Shown: positions 27,951 through 35,832, counted from the stretch's first letter. The stretch is 42,106 nucleotides of DNA from Aurantibrevibacter sp041749595 (GCA_041749595.1 JBGTBA010000096.1:1-42106), one strand, 5' to 3'. Notes: generated from the sequence alone by a model not told the origin. Program-made: numbers and translations.

Positions 27951-28988
27951 TCAATCTATATAATAACGCACATTCTCAGAGCTTACAATGTCGATCGGCA
28001 AAAGATTCTGTACGCATATCGGTTTGCTGAAAAGTAAATGATTGGCGAGATAACTAACGCCCATATAGGCCTGCCTTTTGGGCATTTGGTGTATAAGGAA
28101 GTCTATTTTGCCCTCGTTTAGATACGCTATGTTCTGTTGTAGTAAGTCGTACCCTATAACGGCGATATCTTTTAGATTCTCCTCCAAAGCATCTATAAGT
28201 ACATGGGACTTGGAATTGGTAATAAAAACAGCTGATATATCCGGGTGATTTTCAAAAAAATGGATTGTTTTAATCTTTAACCGCGTCCTGTCATCGGTCT
28301 TGAAGTTTTTACTAAGTATGGTGCTATCTCCCTTTCGTTCCTCAAAATAGTCTTTAAATCCTTCTTCCTTTAGCCGCATGTGCGGTTCCATGTCCAAATG
28401 TATTATGGCTATCTTAGATTTCAGTCCTACCAACTTTTCAACCATAAGAGCTGCGATCCTGCCGCTTTGGTATAAATCTTGGCCTATAAAAATCTCATTT
28501 TTTATATCTTCTATATGGTTATTGAAAAATGCTATGGGGATCTTCCTCTGTTTACATTCTTCTACTATTTCTATACATTCCTTTTGGTGTGCGGTGGCTA
28601 TCAACATTGCATCGGGTAAGGAAAATAAAGCTTCTTTCGATTCTTTAATGAACGAAGCTTTATCGTGTGGGTTATAGATATACTTCTCCACAAATATACC
28701 GAAAGCCCTATATTCCCTTGCCGCTTCTTCTATTCCAATTTGAGCGGGTATCCAATACGCATCTTTGTTGGGATTTGGAAGGACTACACAGATTCGAAAG
28801 GTTTTGTTGTTTTTTAAATTTCGGGCAATGGGATTGGGCGTATAATCTATTTGCTTTACTATTTCGTTTATTTTTTTATTCGCTTTCTTGGATACCCTAC
28901 CCCGCCCATGCAATACACGGTCAACAGTGCCTATTGAAACCCCTGCCAATTCGGCGATGTCCTTTATGGTGTGTTTCTTTTTGTTCAT
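27951..28988 (-). CDS. LacI-family transcriptional regulator
   Basis: A 345-residue regulator. Residues about 6-60 form the LacI helix-turn-helix and hinge ('TIKDIAELAGVSIGTVDRVL', then 'IDYTPNPIARNLKNN'). From about residue 65 a periplasmic-binding-protein-like domain follows ('ICVVLPNPNKDAYWIPAQIGI', 'FIGQDLYQSGRIAALMVEKL', 'IAVIGYDLL'), of the sugar-binding type. It should sense a sugar from the locus and control it. It is encoded just upstream of susC on the same strand, with the palindrome 54 bp past its stop. An identical palindrome in front of the dehydrogenase operon makes that operon a probable second target. That it binds these sites is inferred. Confidence 0.92.
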   Translation of the reverse strand: MNKKKHTIKDIAELAGVSIGTVDRVLHGRGRVSKKANKKINEIVKQIDYTPNPIARNLKNNKTFRICVVLPNPNKDAYWIPAQIGIEEAAREYRAFGIFVEKYIYNPHDKASFIKESKEALFSLPDAMLIATAHQKECIEIVEECKQRKIPIAFFNNHIEDIKNEIFIGQDLYQSGRIAALMVEKLVGLKSKIAIIHLDMEPHMRLKEEGFKDYFEERKGDSTILSKNFKTDDRTRLKIKTIHFFENHPDISAVFITNSKSHVLIDALEENLKDIAVIGYDLLQQNIAYLNEGKIDFLIHQMPKRQAYMGVSYLANHLLFSKPICVQNLLPIDIVSSENVRYYID

Positions 28989-29013
28989 ATTGGTTGGAAT
29001 AACCTGCTTTTAG

Positions 29014-29037
29014 AATAGGATATATTGATGTCCTATT
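29014..29037. repeat. Inverted repeat upstream of the LacI-type gene
   Basis: AATAGGA (29014-29020) and TCCTATT (29031-29037), 7-bp perfect arms with a 10-nt AT-rich spacer. It lies 26-49 bp upstream of the regulator ATG and does not resemble the 24-bp operator. It may be a binding site for control of the regulator gene. The rest of 28989-29263 holds no gene; it also contains a bulged long-loop stem (29123-29130 with 29165-29174) of unknown meaning, and no clear TAnnTTTG for the regulator was found. Confidence 0.35.
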
Positions 29038-29263
29038 TTCTAATCTGGATCTGTTTTTGGTCTTTTATCGGTTAACGGCGCAAGATAAAACATTATACCT
29101 TATTAAGTTATAAGCAACGTGGTGTGGGCTTTAAAAATTGTTCTTTTGGGGTAGTTTTGGTTGTAGCCCCCACAAATTAAACGAAAGTATTCAGAAAACA
29201 CTCCATATTATATTATGGGGACTAAATTGGAAGAGGTTATCTTTTGCCCTGTAAGACTCTTTT

Positions 29264-29707
29264 TTAATTTTTCTCCATTAAAATATGGGGAATACCATCT
29301 TCAAAATAGACATCCCCTTTTTCATTAAACCCCAAAGAATTGTAAAACTTTTTCAAATAGAACTGTGCTGAAAGCTGTATGGAATTTTCCTTGAAATGTT
29401 GCCTAATCAAACAAATGGAGGCCTTCATAATGTCCAATCCATAACCAAATTTCCTTTCTGTCTTCTTTACTACAACCCTTCCTATACTGGCCTGAGCCAT
29501 GGAATCGCCCGGTTTAAATATGCGCGTATACGCCACTATTCGCATTTCTTTCGTCCCTATTACATGAAGGGCTTTTCGGTCTTTCCCGTCCAGATCTTGG
29601 TAGGCACAATTTTGCTCAACCACAAAAACTTCGCTTCGCAGCTTAAGAATGTTGTAGAGTTCTTCTGGGGTAAGGTCTTGGAAGGCTTTAACGGTAATTT
29701 TAAGCAT
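29264..29707 (-). CDS. GNAT-family N-acetyltransferase, ElaA-like
   Basis: A 147-residue acetyltransferase when started at the ATG at 29707, 2 bp after the CDF gene stop; a longer frame to 29743 would overlap that gene. The N-terminal 'LYNILKLRSEVFVVEQNCAYQDLDGKD' is the hallmark of the ElaA group. The acetyl-CoA-binding motif is 'RKFGYGLDIM', preceded by the beta strand 'ASIGRVVVKK'. The acceptor molecule is not known. It is the last gene of the rpiB-CDF-elaA cluster. Confidence 0.88.
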   Translation of the reverse strand: MLKITVKAFQDLTPEELYNILKLRSEVFVVEQNCAYQDLDGKDRKALHVIGTKEMRIVAYTRIFKPGDSMAQASIGRVVVKKTERKFGYGLDIMKASICLIRQHFKENSIQLSAQFYLKKFYNSLGFNEKGDVYFEDGIPHILMEKN

Positions 29708-29709
29708 AA

Positions 29710-30624
29710 TCAATCTTGTACAATTATTTGTTTGCTGTCGCACTTTCCAAATTCTGGCTGAATGTTAATGTGGTTTATCCCGTATTTGTGATATACCTCT
29801 TCTTCTATTTTTTGCAAGATCAGATCAAATTCTGAGAGTTTTATGTCGTTGTTAAAATCAATATGCGCTTCTAAATGGATCTCATCATCGTTTAATTGCC
29901 AGATATGTACGTGGTGCACGTTTTTTATGGGTTCTATTTCACCTATTGTGTTCACTATTTTTTTCACCTCAATAGTATCGGGGCTCAACAACATCAATAC
30001 TTTTGTGGATGATTTTAGTAAATCATAGCCCATATACATTAAATAGCCGGCTATGCTTATGGTCAGTACCCCATCTATCCAATAGACTTCATAAAACTTC
30101 ATCAATACCCCTCCTATCAGCACCGCAACGGACGCCATCATATCGGTCATCAAATGCAGGTAGGCCGATTTCATGTTCATGTTGGCGCGCGCATCCTTTT
30201 TTAACAACAGCACGCTAAATCCATTGGCCAAAATACCCAGGATGGATAACCAAATTACTAGATTCGACCCAATTTCATGTGGATTGAAAAAACGTTCCAC
30301 GGCTTCCTTTATTAAAATAAGTGCCACAACGATCAGTGTTGCCGCATTTACAAAGGCTGCTACTATTTCCGCTCTTTTATAGCCAAACGTTTTATTGGTG
30401 GATGCCTCTTTTTTTGCTAAATTATTGGCAACATAACTTACGGACAAAGAAATTACATCGCTAAAATTATGGAGTGCGTCTGATAATAATGCCAGACTCC
30501 CCGATATAAGTCCGCCTGCGACTTGGGCCGCTGTAATTACAATGTTCAGCGTTATGGTTATTCCCAAGTTCTTTCCTCTTACATCTGAAATACTTTGATG
30601 ATGGTGGTGGTGTGAATGCCCCAT
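29710..30624 (-). CDS. Cation diffusion facilitator (CDF) family metal exporter
   Basis: A 304-residue inner-membrane exporter for Zn(II) or similar ions. It begins with a His-rich stretch (H3 to H9), has about six transmembrane helices, and both metal-site motifs: D49 and H52-x3-D56 in 'LLSDALHNFSD', and H157-x3-D161 in 'YLHLMTDMMAS'. The C-terminal cytoplasmic domain ('VHHVHIWQLNDDEIHLEAHI') is the usual ferredoxin-like dimer domain. His/Asp sites are typical of zinc-transporting CzcD/ZitB-type members. It lies 17 bp after rpiB, so it is probably co-transcribed. Confidence 0.93.
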   Translation of the reverse strand: MGHSHHHHHQSISDVRGKNLGITITLNIVITAAQVAGGLISGSLALLSDALHNFSDVISLSVSYVANNLAKKEASTNKTFGYKRAEIVAAFVNAATLIVVALILIKEAVERFFNPHEIGSNLVIWLSILGILANGFSVLLLKKDARANMNMKSAYLHLMTDMMASVAVLIGGVLMKFYEVYWIDGVLTISIAGYLMYMGYDLLKSSTKVLMLLSPDTIEVKKIVNTIGEIEPIKNVHHVHIWQLNDDEIHLEAHIDFNNDIKLSEFDLILQKIEEEVYHKYGINHINIQPEFGKCDSKQIIVQD

Positions 30625-30641
30625 ACAATAAAATTAAGTGT

Positions 30642-31073
30642 TCAAATACAGGGTATCTTTTCTATCCGCCTTTCATGTCTGCCGCCAGTAAATTCAGTAT
30701 CCAAAAAGGTTTTTACCATTTCCAGTGCTTGGGGCAAGGAAATAAAACGAGCGGGAAGGCTCAAAATATTAGCATCATTATGTTCCCTGGCCAATGCTAC
30801 AATTTCTTTGGTCCAGCAAAGTGCCGCCCTTGCTTTTTGGTGCTTATTGGCCGTCATGGACGCACCATTGCCGCTTCCACAAATAATGATTCCGTAGTCA
30901 ACTTTTTTTTCTTCCACATCTTTGGCAACAGGGTGCACAAAATCGGGATAATCCACACTATCCGTGCCATCCGTGCCGTAATTGGTTACTTCAATATCCA
31001 TGGACTTCAATAATCCTAATACGGCAAGCTTGTATTCCGTACCTGCATGGTCGTTTCCTATAGCTATTTTCAT
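30642..31073 (-). CDS. rpiB: Ribose-5-phosphate isomerase B
   Basis: A 143-residue sugar-phosphate isomerase of the RpiB/LacAB family, which interconverts ribose 5-phosphate and ribulose 5-phosphate in the pentose phosphate pathway. 'MKIAIGNDHAG' at the start holds D8-H9, the catalytic Cys is C65 in 'IIICGSGNGASM', and 'REHNDANILSLPAR' carries the His that opens the ring. I chose the ATG at 31073, the usual family start, over an ATG 4 codons upstream (31085). It heads the rpiB-CDF-elaA group and is divergent from rnr. Confidence 0.95.
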   Translation of the reverse strand: MKIAIGNDHAGTEYKLAVLGLLKSMDIEVTNYGTDGTDSVDYPDFVHPVAKDVEEKKVDYGIIICGSGNGASMTANKHQKARAALCWTKEIVALAREHNDANILSLPARFISLPQALEMVKTFLDTEFTGGRHERRIEKIPCI

Positions 31074-31096
31074 TTTTATATGCATTACTTATAATA

Positions 31097-31116
31097 CAAA
31101 GGTACAAATACCTTTG
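31097..31116. promoter_or_regulatory. Inverted repeat made of two opposed -7 elements upstream of rpiB
   Basis: CAAAGGTA (31097-31104), 4-nt CAAA, then TACCTTTG (31109-31116): perfect 8-bp arms. Read on the minus strand, 31104-31097 is TACCTTTG, an exact TAnnTTTG -7 element 23 bp before the rpiB ATG. The mirror copy is an exact -7 element on the plus strand. It is either a promoter overlapped by an operator, or a small hairpin in the leader. No TTG stands at the expected -33 distance. Confidence 0.45.
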
Positions 31117-31169
31117 ATGCGCACTTAAAAACAGATTGTTAACACTCTTTTTTTTAATATCCTATAAAC

Positions 31170-31411
31170 TATTGATAATGAAAACAATATGATTTGTTTT
31201 AAATTGTTAAAAACATATTGATAATAAATCAATACTAAACTTTTATTTTTCTTAAAAAAAAAGACTTAAAAAAAAAACAGTAGGATTAACAAAAAAATTA
31301 AAAAAAGTAGATAAAAGATGTTAAACATCCTTTATAGGAAATTAACATTTAGGTAACGTTTACTTATCAATAATTTTATGTTGAAAGTGTTTATCAATAT
31401 GCGTTGATAAA
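31170..31411. repeat. Cluster of TTATCAATA motifs with a hairpin
   Basis: The 9-mer TTATCAATA or its complement occurs at 31170-31178, 31216-31224, 31364-31372 and 31391-31399, and a near copy (TTGATAA) at 31404-31410. The last two form a perfect 8-bp stem with 6-nt loop (31390-31397 with 31404-31411). Even in AT-rich DNA four exact copies in 240 bp are more than expected by rough base-composition estimate. It could be a protein-binding array; the motif differs from the DnaA box TTATCCACA at two positions. Confidence 0.4.
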
Positions 31412-31682
31412 AAGCATACTAGTTTGATTTATAACTATAAAAAACATTTATAAATTGTCAATAAACTTTTATATCCGTTCAAAACAAATTTTTCGGATAA
31501 AAAATATTGCAACTATGAACAGTACATCATAAACATTATATATATATTAAAATAAAAATAAAAATAGTTTCGTATTGTATAAGTGTTCATAACATATGTA
31601 AGTTACCCTACATAAAACACAATAAAACTTAAAAGTTCTGCTATGGATAATAATTTGTAATTTTCACGCCTAAAACTATTGA

Positions 31683-33875
31683 ATGTCAAAAAGTAAGAGA
31701 AAATCAAAAGATCAAAAAAATAATGAGATTACAAAAGGTATTTTCACTGTTTTGGAAAAGGAACAGGGAAAAACGTTCAATTATAAACAAATTGCTTCCA
31801 AAATAGGCATCACAGATGCTAATGGAAGGAACGAACTCATTAAAAAACTGGTGGAATTAAAGGAGACAAGGAGAATATCAGAAGAAGGTAGGGGAAATTA
31901 TAAGGTAGAAGGAACAAACCGTTCCTACCATACTGGGATTGTTGATATTACAGGAAGGGGAAATGCCTTTATCCTTATAGAAGAAATGGAGGAGGATGTT
32001 TTTATACCATCAAATAAATTGAACAAGGCTTTTCATAAAGATACGGTTGAAGTTTATATATATCCAAGGCGGAAAGGAAAGAAATTGGAGGGGGAGGTAA
32101 CCAAAATTATAGAGAGACATAAAAATTCTTTCGTTGGGGTGTTGGATATGCAGAAGACTTTTGCCTTTGTACGTCCATCGGATTTTAGAATGTACACCGA
32201 TATTTTTGTAGCAAAGGACAACATTGGAAAGGCAGAAGATGGAGATAAGGTAATTGTTGAGATTAAAAAATGGCCAGACCATTCAGACTCCCCAGAGGGA
32301 ATAATAATCCAAGTGCTTGGAAAACCAGGAGAGCATAATACGGAAATACATTCCATTTTAGCGGAATACGGACTTCCATATGAGTTTCCACTAGAAGTGG
32401 AGCAATTTGCAAACACCTTGGATACCTCTATAAAAATAGAGGAAATAGCCAAAAGAAGGGATATGCGCAATGTCCTTACGTTTACCATAGATCCAAAGGA
32501 TGCGAAGGATTTTGACGATGCCCTGTCCTTTAAGAAATTGGATAATGGAAATTTTGAGATAGGGATACACATTGCGGACGTATCTCATTATTTAACGCCT
32601 GATACCTTGTTGGACGAAGAAGCCTATAGCCGGGCCACTTCTGTATATTTAGTGGATCGCGTAGTGCCCATGTTACCGGAAATTCTTTCAAACAATGCCT
32701 GTTCTTTGAGGCCTAATGAAGATAAATATACTTTTTCCGCCATTTTTGAATTGAACGAAAAGGCGCAGGTAATCAACGAATGGTTTGGAAGGACAGTGAT
32801 AAATTCAAATGAACGTTTTGCATATGAAGAGGCCCAACAGATAATAGAAACGGAAGAAGGCAATATTACAAATGACGTTTCCATCCGAGGGTCTGGATAT
32901 AAAGTTGATGATGATGTTGTAGAAGCTACCTTAACATTGAACAGACTGTCAAAAATAATGAGGGACAAACGGATGCAGTCCGGTGCCATTTCTTTTGATA
33001 AGATAGAGGTTCGCTTTAATTTGAATGAAAGGAACGAGCCGGAAAGTGTGTATTTTAAAGAAGCAAAGGAGGCCAACAAGCTAATAGAGGAATTTATGTT
33101 GTTGGCCAACAGAAAAGTGGCCGAATTCGTTGGAAAACAAAAACCTTTGAAAACTTTTGTTTACAGGGTACACGATGCGCCGGATGAGGAAAAACTGATG
33201 TCGCTCAACAACATTGTTTCCCGTTTTGGGCATAAGCTGGATTTTAAGGACAGAAAAACCATCAGTGCTTCCTTGAATAAGCTATTGGAAGATGTAAAGG
33301 GTAAAAAGGAGCAGAATCTAGTGGATACCTTGGCCATTAGAAGTATGAGCAAAGCTATTTATACAGTGGCCAATATTGGTCACTACGGTCTTGCATTTGA
33401 TTATTATACTCATTTTACGTCCCCTATAAGGCGCTATCCGGATGTTATGGTACATAGATTGTTACAATATTATCTGGATGGTGGAAAATCCCAAAAAGAC
33501 GACGTGTTCGAGGAAAAATGCAAACATTCTTCCAACATGGAGGGTTTAGCGGCCAATGCGGAGCGGGATTCGGTGAAATATATGCAGATTAAATACATGC
33601 AGGATCATCAAAACAAGGAATTTATAGGTGTTATATCAGGGGTAACGGAATGGGGCATTTATGTAGAGATTATAGAGAATAAATGTGAGGGCATGGTACG
33701 TATAAGAGATATAAAAAATGATTATTATATATTTGATGAAAAGCAGTACGCCATTATTGGTGAGCGAACAAAGAAAATGTATCAATTGGGGGACGAAGTT
33801 GTTGTTATGGTAAAAAATGCAGATTTAGCAAAACGACATTTGGATTTTACCTTACTGGGAAAGGCGGGGGAATAA
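31683..33875 (+). CDS. rnr: Ribonuclease R
   Basis: A 730-residue 3'-to-5' exoribonuclease. Order of domains: an N-terminal winged-helix-like segment (about 10-75), two cold-shock domains (about 80-225), the RNB catalytic domain (about 245-570) and a C-terminal S1 domain (about 640-725, 'FIGVISGVTEWGIYVEI'). The four catalytic aspartates are D270, D276, D278 and D279 in 'TIDPKDAKDFDDALS', and the arginine-rich 'HFTSPIRRYPDVMVHR' motif is present. It degrades structured RNA and helps in quality control. It follows the AT-rich intergenic region, and a GIN-domain gene starts 58 bp after it. Confidence 0.96.
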   Translation: MSKSKRKSKDQKNNEITKGIFTVLEKEQGKTFNYKQIASKIGITDANGRNELIKKLVELKETRRISEEGRGNYKVEGTNRSYHTGIVDITGRGNAFILIEEMEEDVFIPSNKLNKAFHKDTVEVYIYPRRKGKKLEGEVTKIIERHKNSFVGVLDMQKTFAFVRPSDFRMYTDIFVAKDNIGKAEDGDKVIVEIKKWPDHSDSPEGIIIQVLGKPGEHNTEIHSILAEYGLPYEFPLEVEQFANTLDTSIKIEEIAKRRDMRNVLTFTIDPKDAKDFDDALSFKKLDNGNFEIGIHIADVSHYLTPDTLLDEEAYSRATSVYLVDRVVPMLPEILSNNACSLRPNEDKYTFSAIFELNEKAQVINEWFGRTVINSNERFAYEEAQQIIETEEGNITNDVSIRGSGYKVDDDVVEATLTLNRLSKIMRDKRMQSGAISFDKIEVRFNLNERNEPESVYFKEAKEANKLIEEFMLLANRKVAEFVGKQKPLKTFVYRVHDAPDEEKLMSLNNIVSRFGHKLDFKDRKTISASLNKLLEDVKGKKEQNLVDTLAIRSMSKAIYTVANIGHYGLAFDYYTHFTSPIRRYPDVMVHRLLQYYLDGGKSQKDDVFEEKCKHSSNMEGLAANAERDSVKYMQIKYMQDHQNKEFIGVISGVTEWGIYVEIIENKCEGMVRIRDIKNDYYIFDEKQYAIIGERTKKMYQLGDEVVVMVKNADLAKRHLDFTLLGKAGE

Positions 33876-33933
33876 ATATTATTTTGGAATGAAATTTGTT
33901 AATCCGCATATTCAAATAATTAAAACATAAGAA

Positions 33934-34614
33934 ATGAAAAATGTGGTGCCGTTTGTTTTCCTTTTTATAGGATTGCACACAATCGTTGCACAAAATGAAA
34001 AATTGACCAAAGACCTTCAGAAATTTACGGAGATAAAGGGCTTTGATGGCCTGTCCATTACCTTGATCAAATCAGATGTAAACAAAGCGGTGGTAACCGG
34101 GGCCAACACGGATAAGGTTGCAATGGTAATTACAGATGGGATTTTAAAACTGAGGATGGAAATAACAAAAATGTTCAGTGGTTACCGAACATTTATAGAT
34201 GTTTACCATACAGAGGAGTTATTGGTCATAGACGTTAATGAGGATGCCAGGATTACGGGCGGGAAATTTAAACAAAACATTCTGGAACTGAAAGCACAGG
34301 AAGGGGGCGAAATAATTGTAAATGAAGCCCAAGTGGAACAGTTGTTGATAAAGACGGTTTCTGGAGGCATTGTAACAGCAAAAGGGACATCAGACAACCA
34401 AGATGTAATCATAAATACGGGCGGTATATATAAAGGAAAAGACTTTAAGACCAAATTTACCACGGTTAATGTAAATGCCGGGTCCAGTGCAGAAATATAC
34501 GCTACCGATTATGTAAAAGCTGCGGTTAAGGCTGGCGGTGAGGTAAAAGTGTATGGAAATCCCTCCAAATTAGAAGAAAAAACGGTGTTCGGAGGAAAAA
34601 TAATAAGAATGTAG
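33934..34614 (+). CDS. GIN-domain (DUF2807) protein, exported
   Basis: A 226-residue protein with a signal peptide ending near 'TIVAQ'. The mature part is the head GIN domain (DUF2807): 'KFTEIKGFDGLSITLIKSD', then repeating short beta strands such as 'LLIKTVSGGIVTAKGTSDNQ' and 'VNAGSSAEIYATDYVKAAVKAGGEVKVYG' (each quoted in part) that suggest a right-handed beta-helix. Such proteins are common in Bacteroidota and have no proven function that I can name. The gene ends 4 bp before the LysE-family gene. Confidence 0.8.
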   Translation: MKNVVPFVFLFIGLHTIVAQNEKLTKDLQKFTEIKGFDGLSITLIKSDVNKAVVTGANTDKVAMVITDGILKLRMEITKMFSGYRTFIDVYHTEELLVIDVNEDARITGGKFKQNILELKAQEGGEIIVNEAQVEQLLIKTVSGGIVTAKGTSDNQDVIINTGGIYKGKDFKTKFTTVNVNAGSSAEIYATDYVKAAVKAGGEVKVYGNPSKLEEKTVFGGKIIRM

Positions 34615-34618
34615 ATAA

Positions 34619-35452
34619 ATGTTAGAAGACGTACAGGCCGCTATTCCTCTCGGTTTTTTACTGAGTTTTATGATTGGGCCTGTTTTTTTTGTATTACTGG
34701 AAACAAGCGTATTAAAAGGATTTAGGGCTGCGCTTTTTTTTGATTTCGGGGTTATCTTGGCCGACATCTTTTTTTTGGCCATAGCTTACTTCAGTAGTTT
34801 CCAGCTTTTGGAAAACCTCAGCAACCAGCCTGGACTCTATGTTTTTGGAGGTGTTATCCTCATTGTGTTTGGAACGACCTCTTTTCTTAAAAAAGAAATC
34901 AAACAAGACCAATTGGATATTAAGAAAACCAAAGGAGATTACTTGGGTCTTTTTATTAAAGGTTTTTTGTTGAACTTTATAAACATTGGTGTTCTGGTGT
35001 TTTGGTTGGGCATAATCATTATTGTTGGCCCAGGCCTTAACAATGATCCAGAACGTATATGCCTCTTTTTTGGGACAATGATAGCCACTTATTTTGTCAC
35101 GGATCTTTTTAAAATAACCATGGCCAAGCAATTACAAAAAAAATTGACCCAAAAACGAATTATTACACTAAAAAAAACACTGGGTATTGTACTCATTGTT
35201 TTTGGATTGTTTTTGGTAACCAAAGGGTTTCTTCCGAAAGACAGGCTCAATATAGAAAAGGGTATAGAAATGCTAAAGGAACACCGGACGTCGCTAAGAT
35301 ATAAAAAAGCCCCATTGAAAAACAGGGCTTTTTTGAGGCATCGAGCAGATTCGAACTGCTGTACAAGCTTTTGCAGAGCTGCGCCTAGCCACTCGGCCAC
35401 GATGCCGCTTGGTGGTGCAAATGTAGCGCTTTTTTACATTTCGGAAATTTAA
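34619..35452 (+). CDS. LysE-family exporter with run-on reading frame
   Basis: Residues 1 to about 215 are a LysE/RhtB-type membrane exporter with about six helices ('IPLGFLLSFMIGPVFFVLLE', 'FFLAIAYFSSFQLL', 'LYVFGGVILIVFGTTSF', 'GFLLNFINIGVLVFWLGIII', 'TLGIVLIVFGLFLVTKGF'); members export amino acids or other small molecules. After about residue 228 the frame has no stop and runs through a bidirectional terminator hairpin (35303-35334) and the antisense strand of tRNA-Cys (35336-35406) to a TAA at 35450-35452, which overlaps the folB stop. The tail ('RADSNCCTSFCRAAPSHSAT') is therefore an artefact of antisense tRNA, not a domain. A TAA in the +1 frame at 35295-35297 suggests that a 1-nt shift or lost stop may have produced this. 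Confidence 0.85.
   Translation: MLEDVQAAIPLGFLLSFMIGPVFFVLLETSVLKGFRAALFFDFGVILADIFFLAIAYFSSFQLLENLSNQPGLYVFGGVILIVFGTTSFLKKEIKQDQLDIKKTKGDYLGLFIKGFLLNFINIGVLVFWLGIIIIVGPGLNNDPERICLFFGTMIATYFVTDLFKITMAKQLQKKLTQKRIITLKKTLGIVLIVFGLFLVTKGFLPKDRLNIEKGIEMLKEHRTSLRYKKAPLKNRAFLRHRADSNCCTSFCRAAPSHSATMPLGGANVALFYISEI
35303..35334. terminator. Bidirectional intrinsic terminator between LysE gene and tRNA-Cys
   Basis: A perfect 10-bp stem (35303-35312 with 35325-35334) with a 12-nt loop: six A residues plus GCCC pair with GGGC plus six T residues. It works as a terminator in both directions, ending the tRNA-Cys transcript 2 nt past its 3' end and the LysE-gene transcript on the plus strand. Confidence 0.88.
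35336..35406 (-). tRNA. tRNA-Cys (anticodon GCA)
   Basis: A 71-nt tRNA on the minus strand: 7-bp acceptor GGCATCG/CGATGCC, D-arm with GCC/GGC stem, anticodon loop CTGCAAA with GCA at 35374-35372, and T-arm AGCAG-TTCGAAT-CTGCT. The discriminator base is U73, the identity base of tRNA-Cys. CCA is not encoded. The anticodon stem has a C27-U43 mismatch at its outer end; the other four pairs are intact. It lies 42 bp after folB on the same strand. Confidence 0.95.
35418..35425 (-). promoter_or_regulatory. -7 element of tRNA-Cys
   Basis: TACATTTG on the minus strand, an exact TAnnTTTG match ending 11 bp before the mature tRNA 5' end. Only TTT, not TTG, stands 19 bp upstream. The tRNA therefore probably has its own promoter and is not only read from folB. 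Confidence 0.55.
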
Positions 35453-35814
35453 ACACCGATTCTTTTTGAATTAAGCACAACAGATACCATTTCCACATCT
35501 CCCCCGATAGGAGGATTTATCTTTGAAACGGATACCTCGACCCAATCCACCAATTTCAGTTCATAAAATATACGATCCATTATCCTTTTGGCCACATGCT
35601 CCAAAAGTTTGGATGCCACCGACATCTCATCCTTTACAATGGCATTGATGCGTACATAGTCCACCGTATCCGACAACACATCCGAAATACTGGCAGATAC
35701 AAGGTCTGCCCCTACGGTTATATCTATCCTATAGTCACTGCCTATTAGCGTCTCTTCGCTTAGGCAGCCGTGATAAGCATAGGTTTTAATATTATAAAGC
35801 GTTACTTTGCCCAA
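35449..35814 (-). CDS. folB: Dihydroneopterin aldolase
   Basis: A 121-residue enzyme of folate synthesis that converts dihydroneopterin to 6-hydroxymethyl-dihydropterin and glycolaldehyde. Conserved parts are 'VTLYNIKTYAYHGCLSEE', 'LSDTVDYVRI' and the lysine in 'VSVSKINPPIGGDV', which acts in catalysis. No ATG is available. I chose the TTG at 35814, giving the usual family start 'MGKVTLYN' and length; the longer frame to a TTG at 35850 would include a perfect -7 promoter element (35840-35833). Its stop overlaps the run-on LysE frame by 3 bases (35449-35452). Confidence 0.9.
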   Translation of the reverse strand: MGKVTLYNIKTYAYHGCLSEETLIGSDYRIDITVGADLVSASISDVLSDTVDYVRINAIVKDEMSVASKLLEHVAKRIMDRIFYELKLVDWVEVSVSKINPPIGGDVEMVSVVLNSKRIGV

Positions 35815-35832
35815 AGCCAATACAGATTTATA

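Larger units (their letters stand above)
31074..31682. other. AT-rich divergent intergenic region, about 600 bp
   Basis: No gene is seen in this stretch between rpiB and rnr. It is strikingly AT-rich, with long A and T runs around 31250-31320. It contains the inverted repeat with a -7 element near rpiB, a cluster of TTATCAATA motifs and a hairpin (separate entries). Close to rnr, TAATTTTC at 31658-31665 with GTTCTG 19 bp before it is a weak promoter candidate. A small RNA cannot be excluded from sequence alone. Confidence 0.6.

Noticed and set aside
31117..31682. Replication origin in the AT-rich region
   Set aside because: No DnaA boxes matching TTATCCACA were seen and dnaA is not nearby; high AT content alone is not enough.
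35336..35406. Integration site of a mobile element at tRNA-Cys
   Set aside because: No integrase, direct repeat of the tRNA end, or insertion sequence was seen nearby or elsewhere in the window.
35310..35448. Cysteine-rich C-terminal extension of the LysE-family protein
   Set aside because: It is the antisense translation of a terminator and tRNA-Cys, a known artefact pattern, so no domain was assigned.
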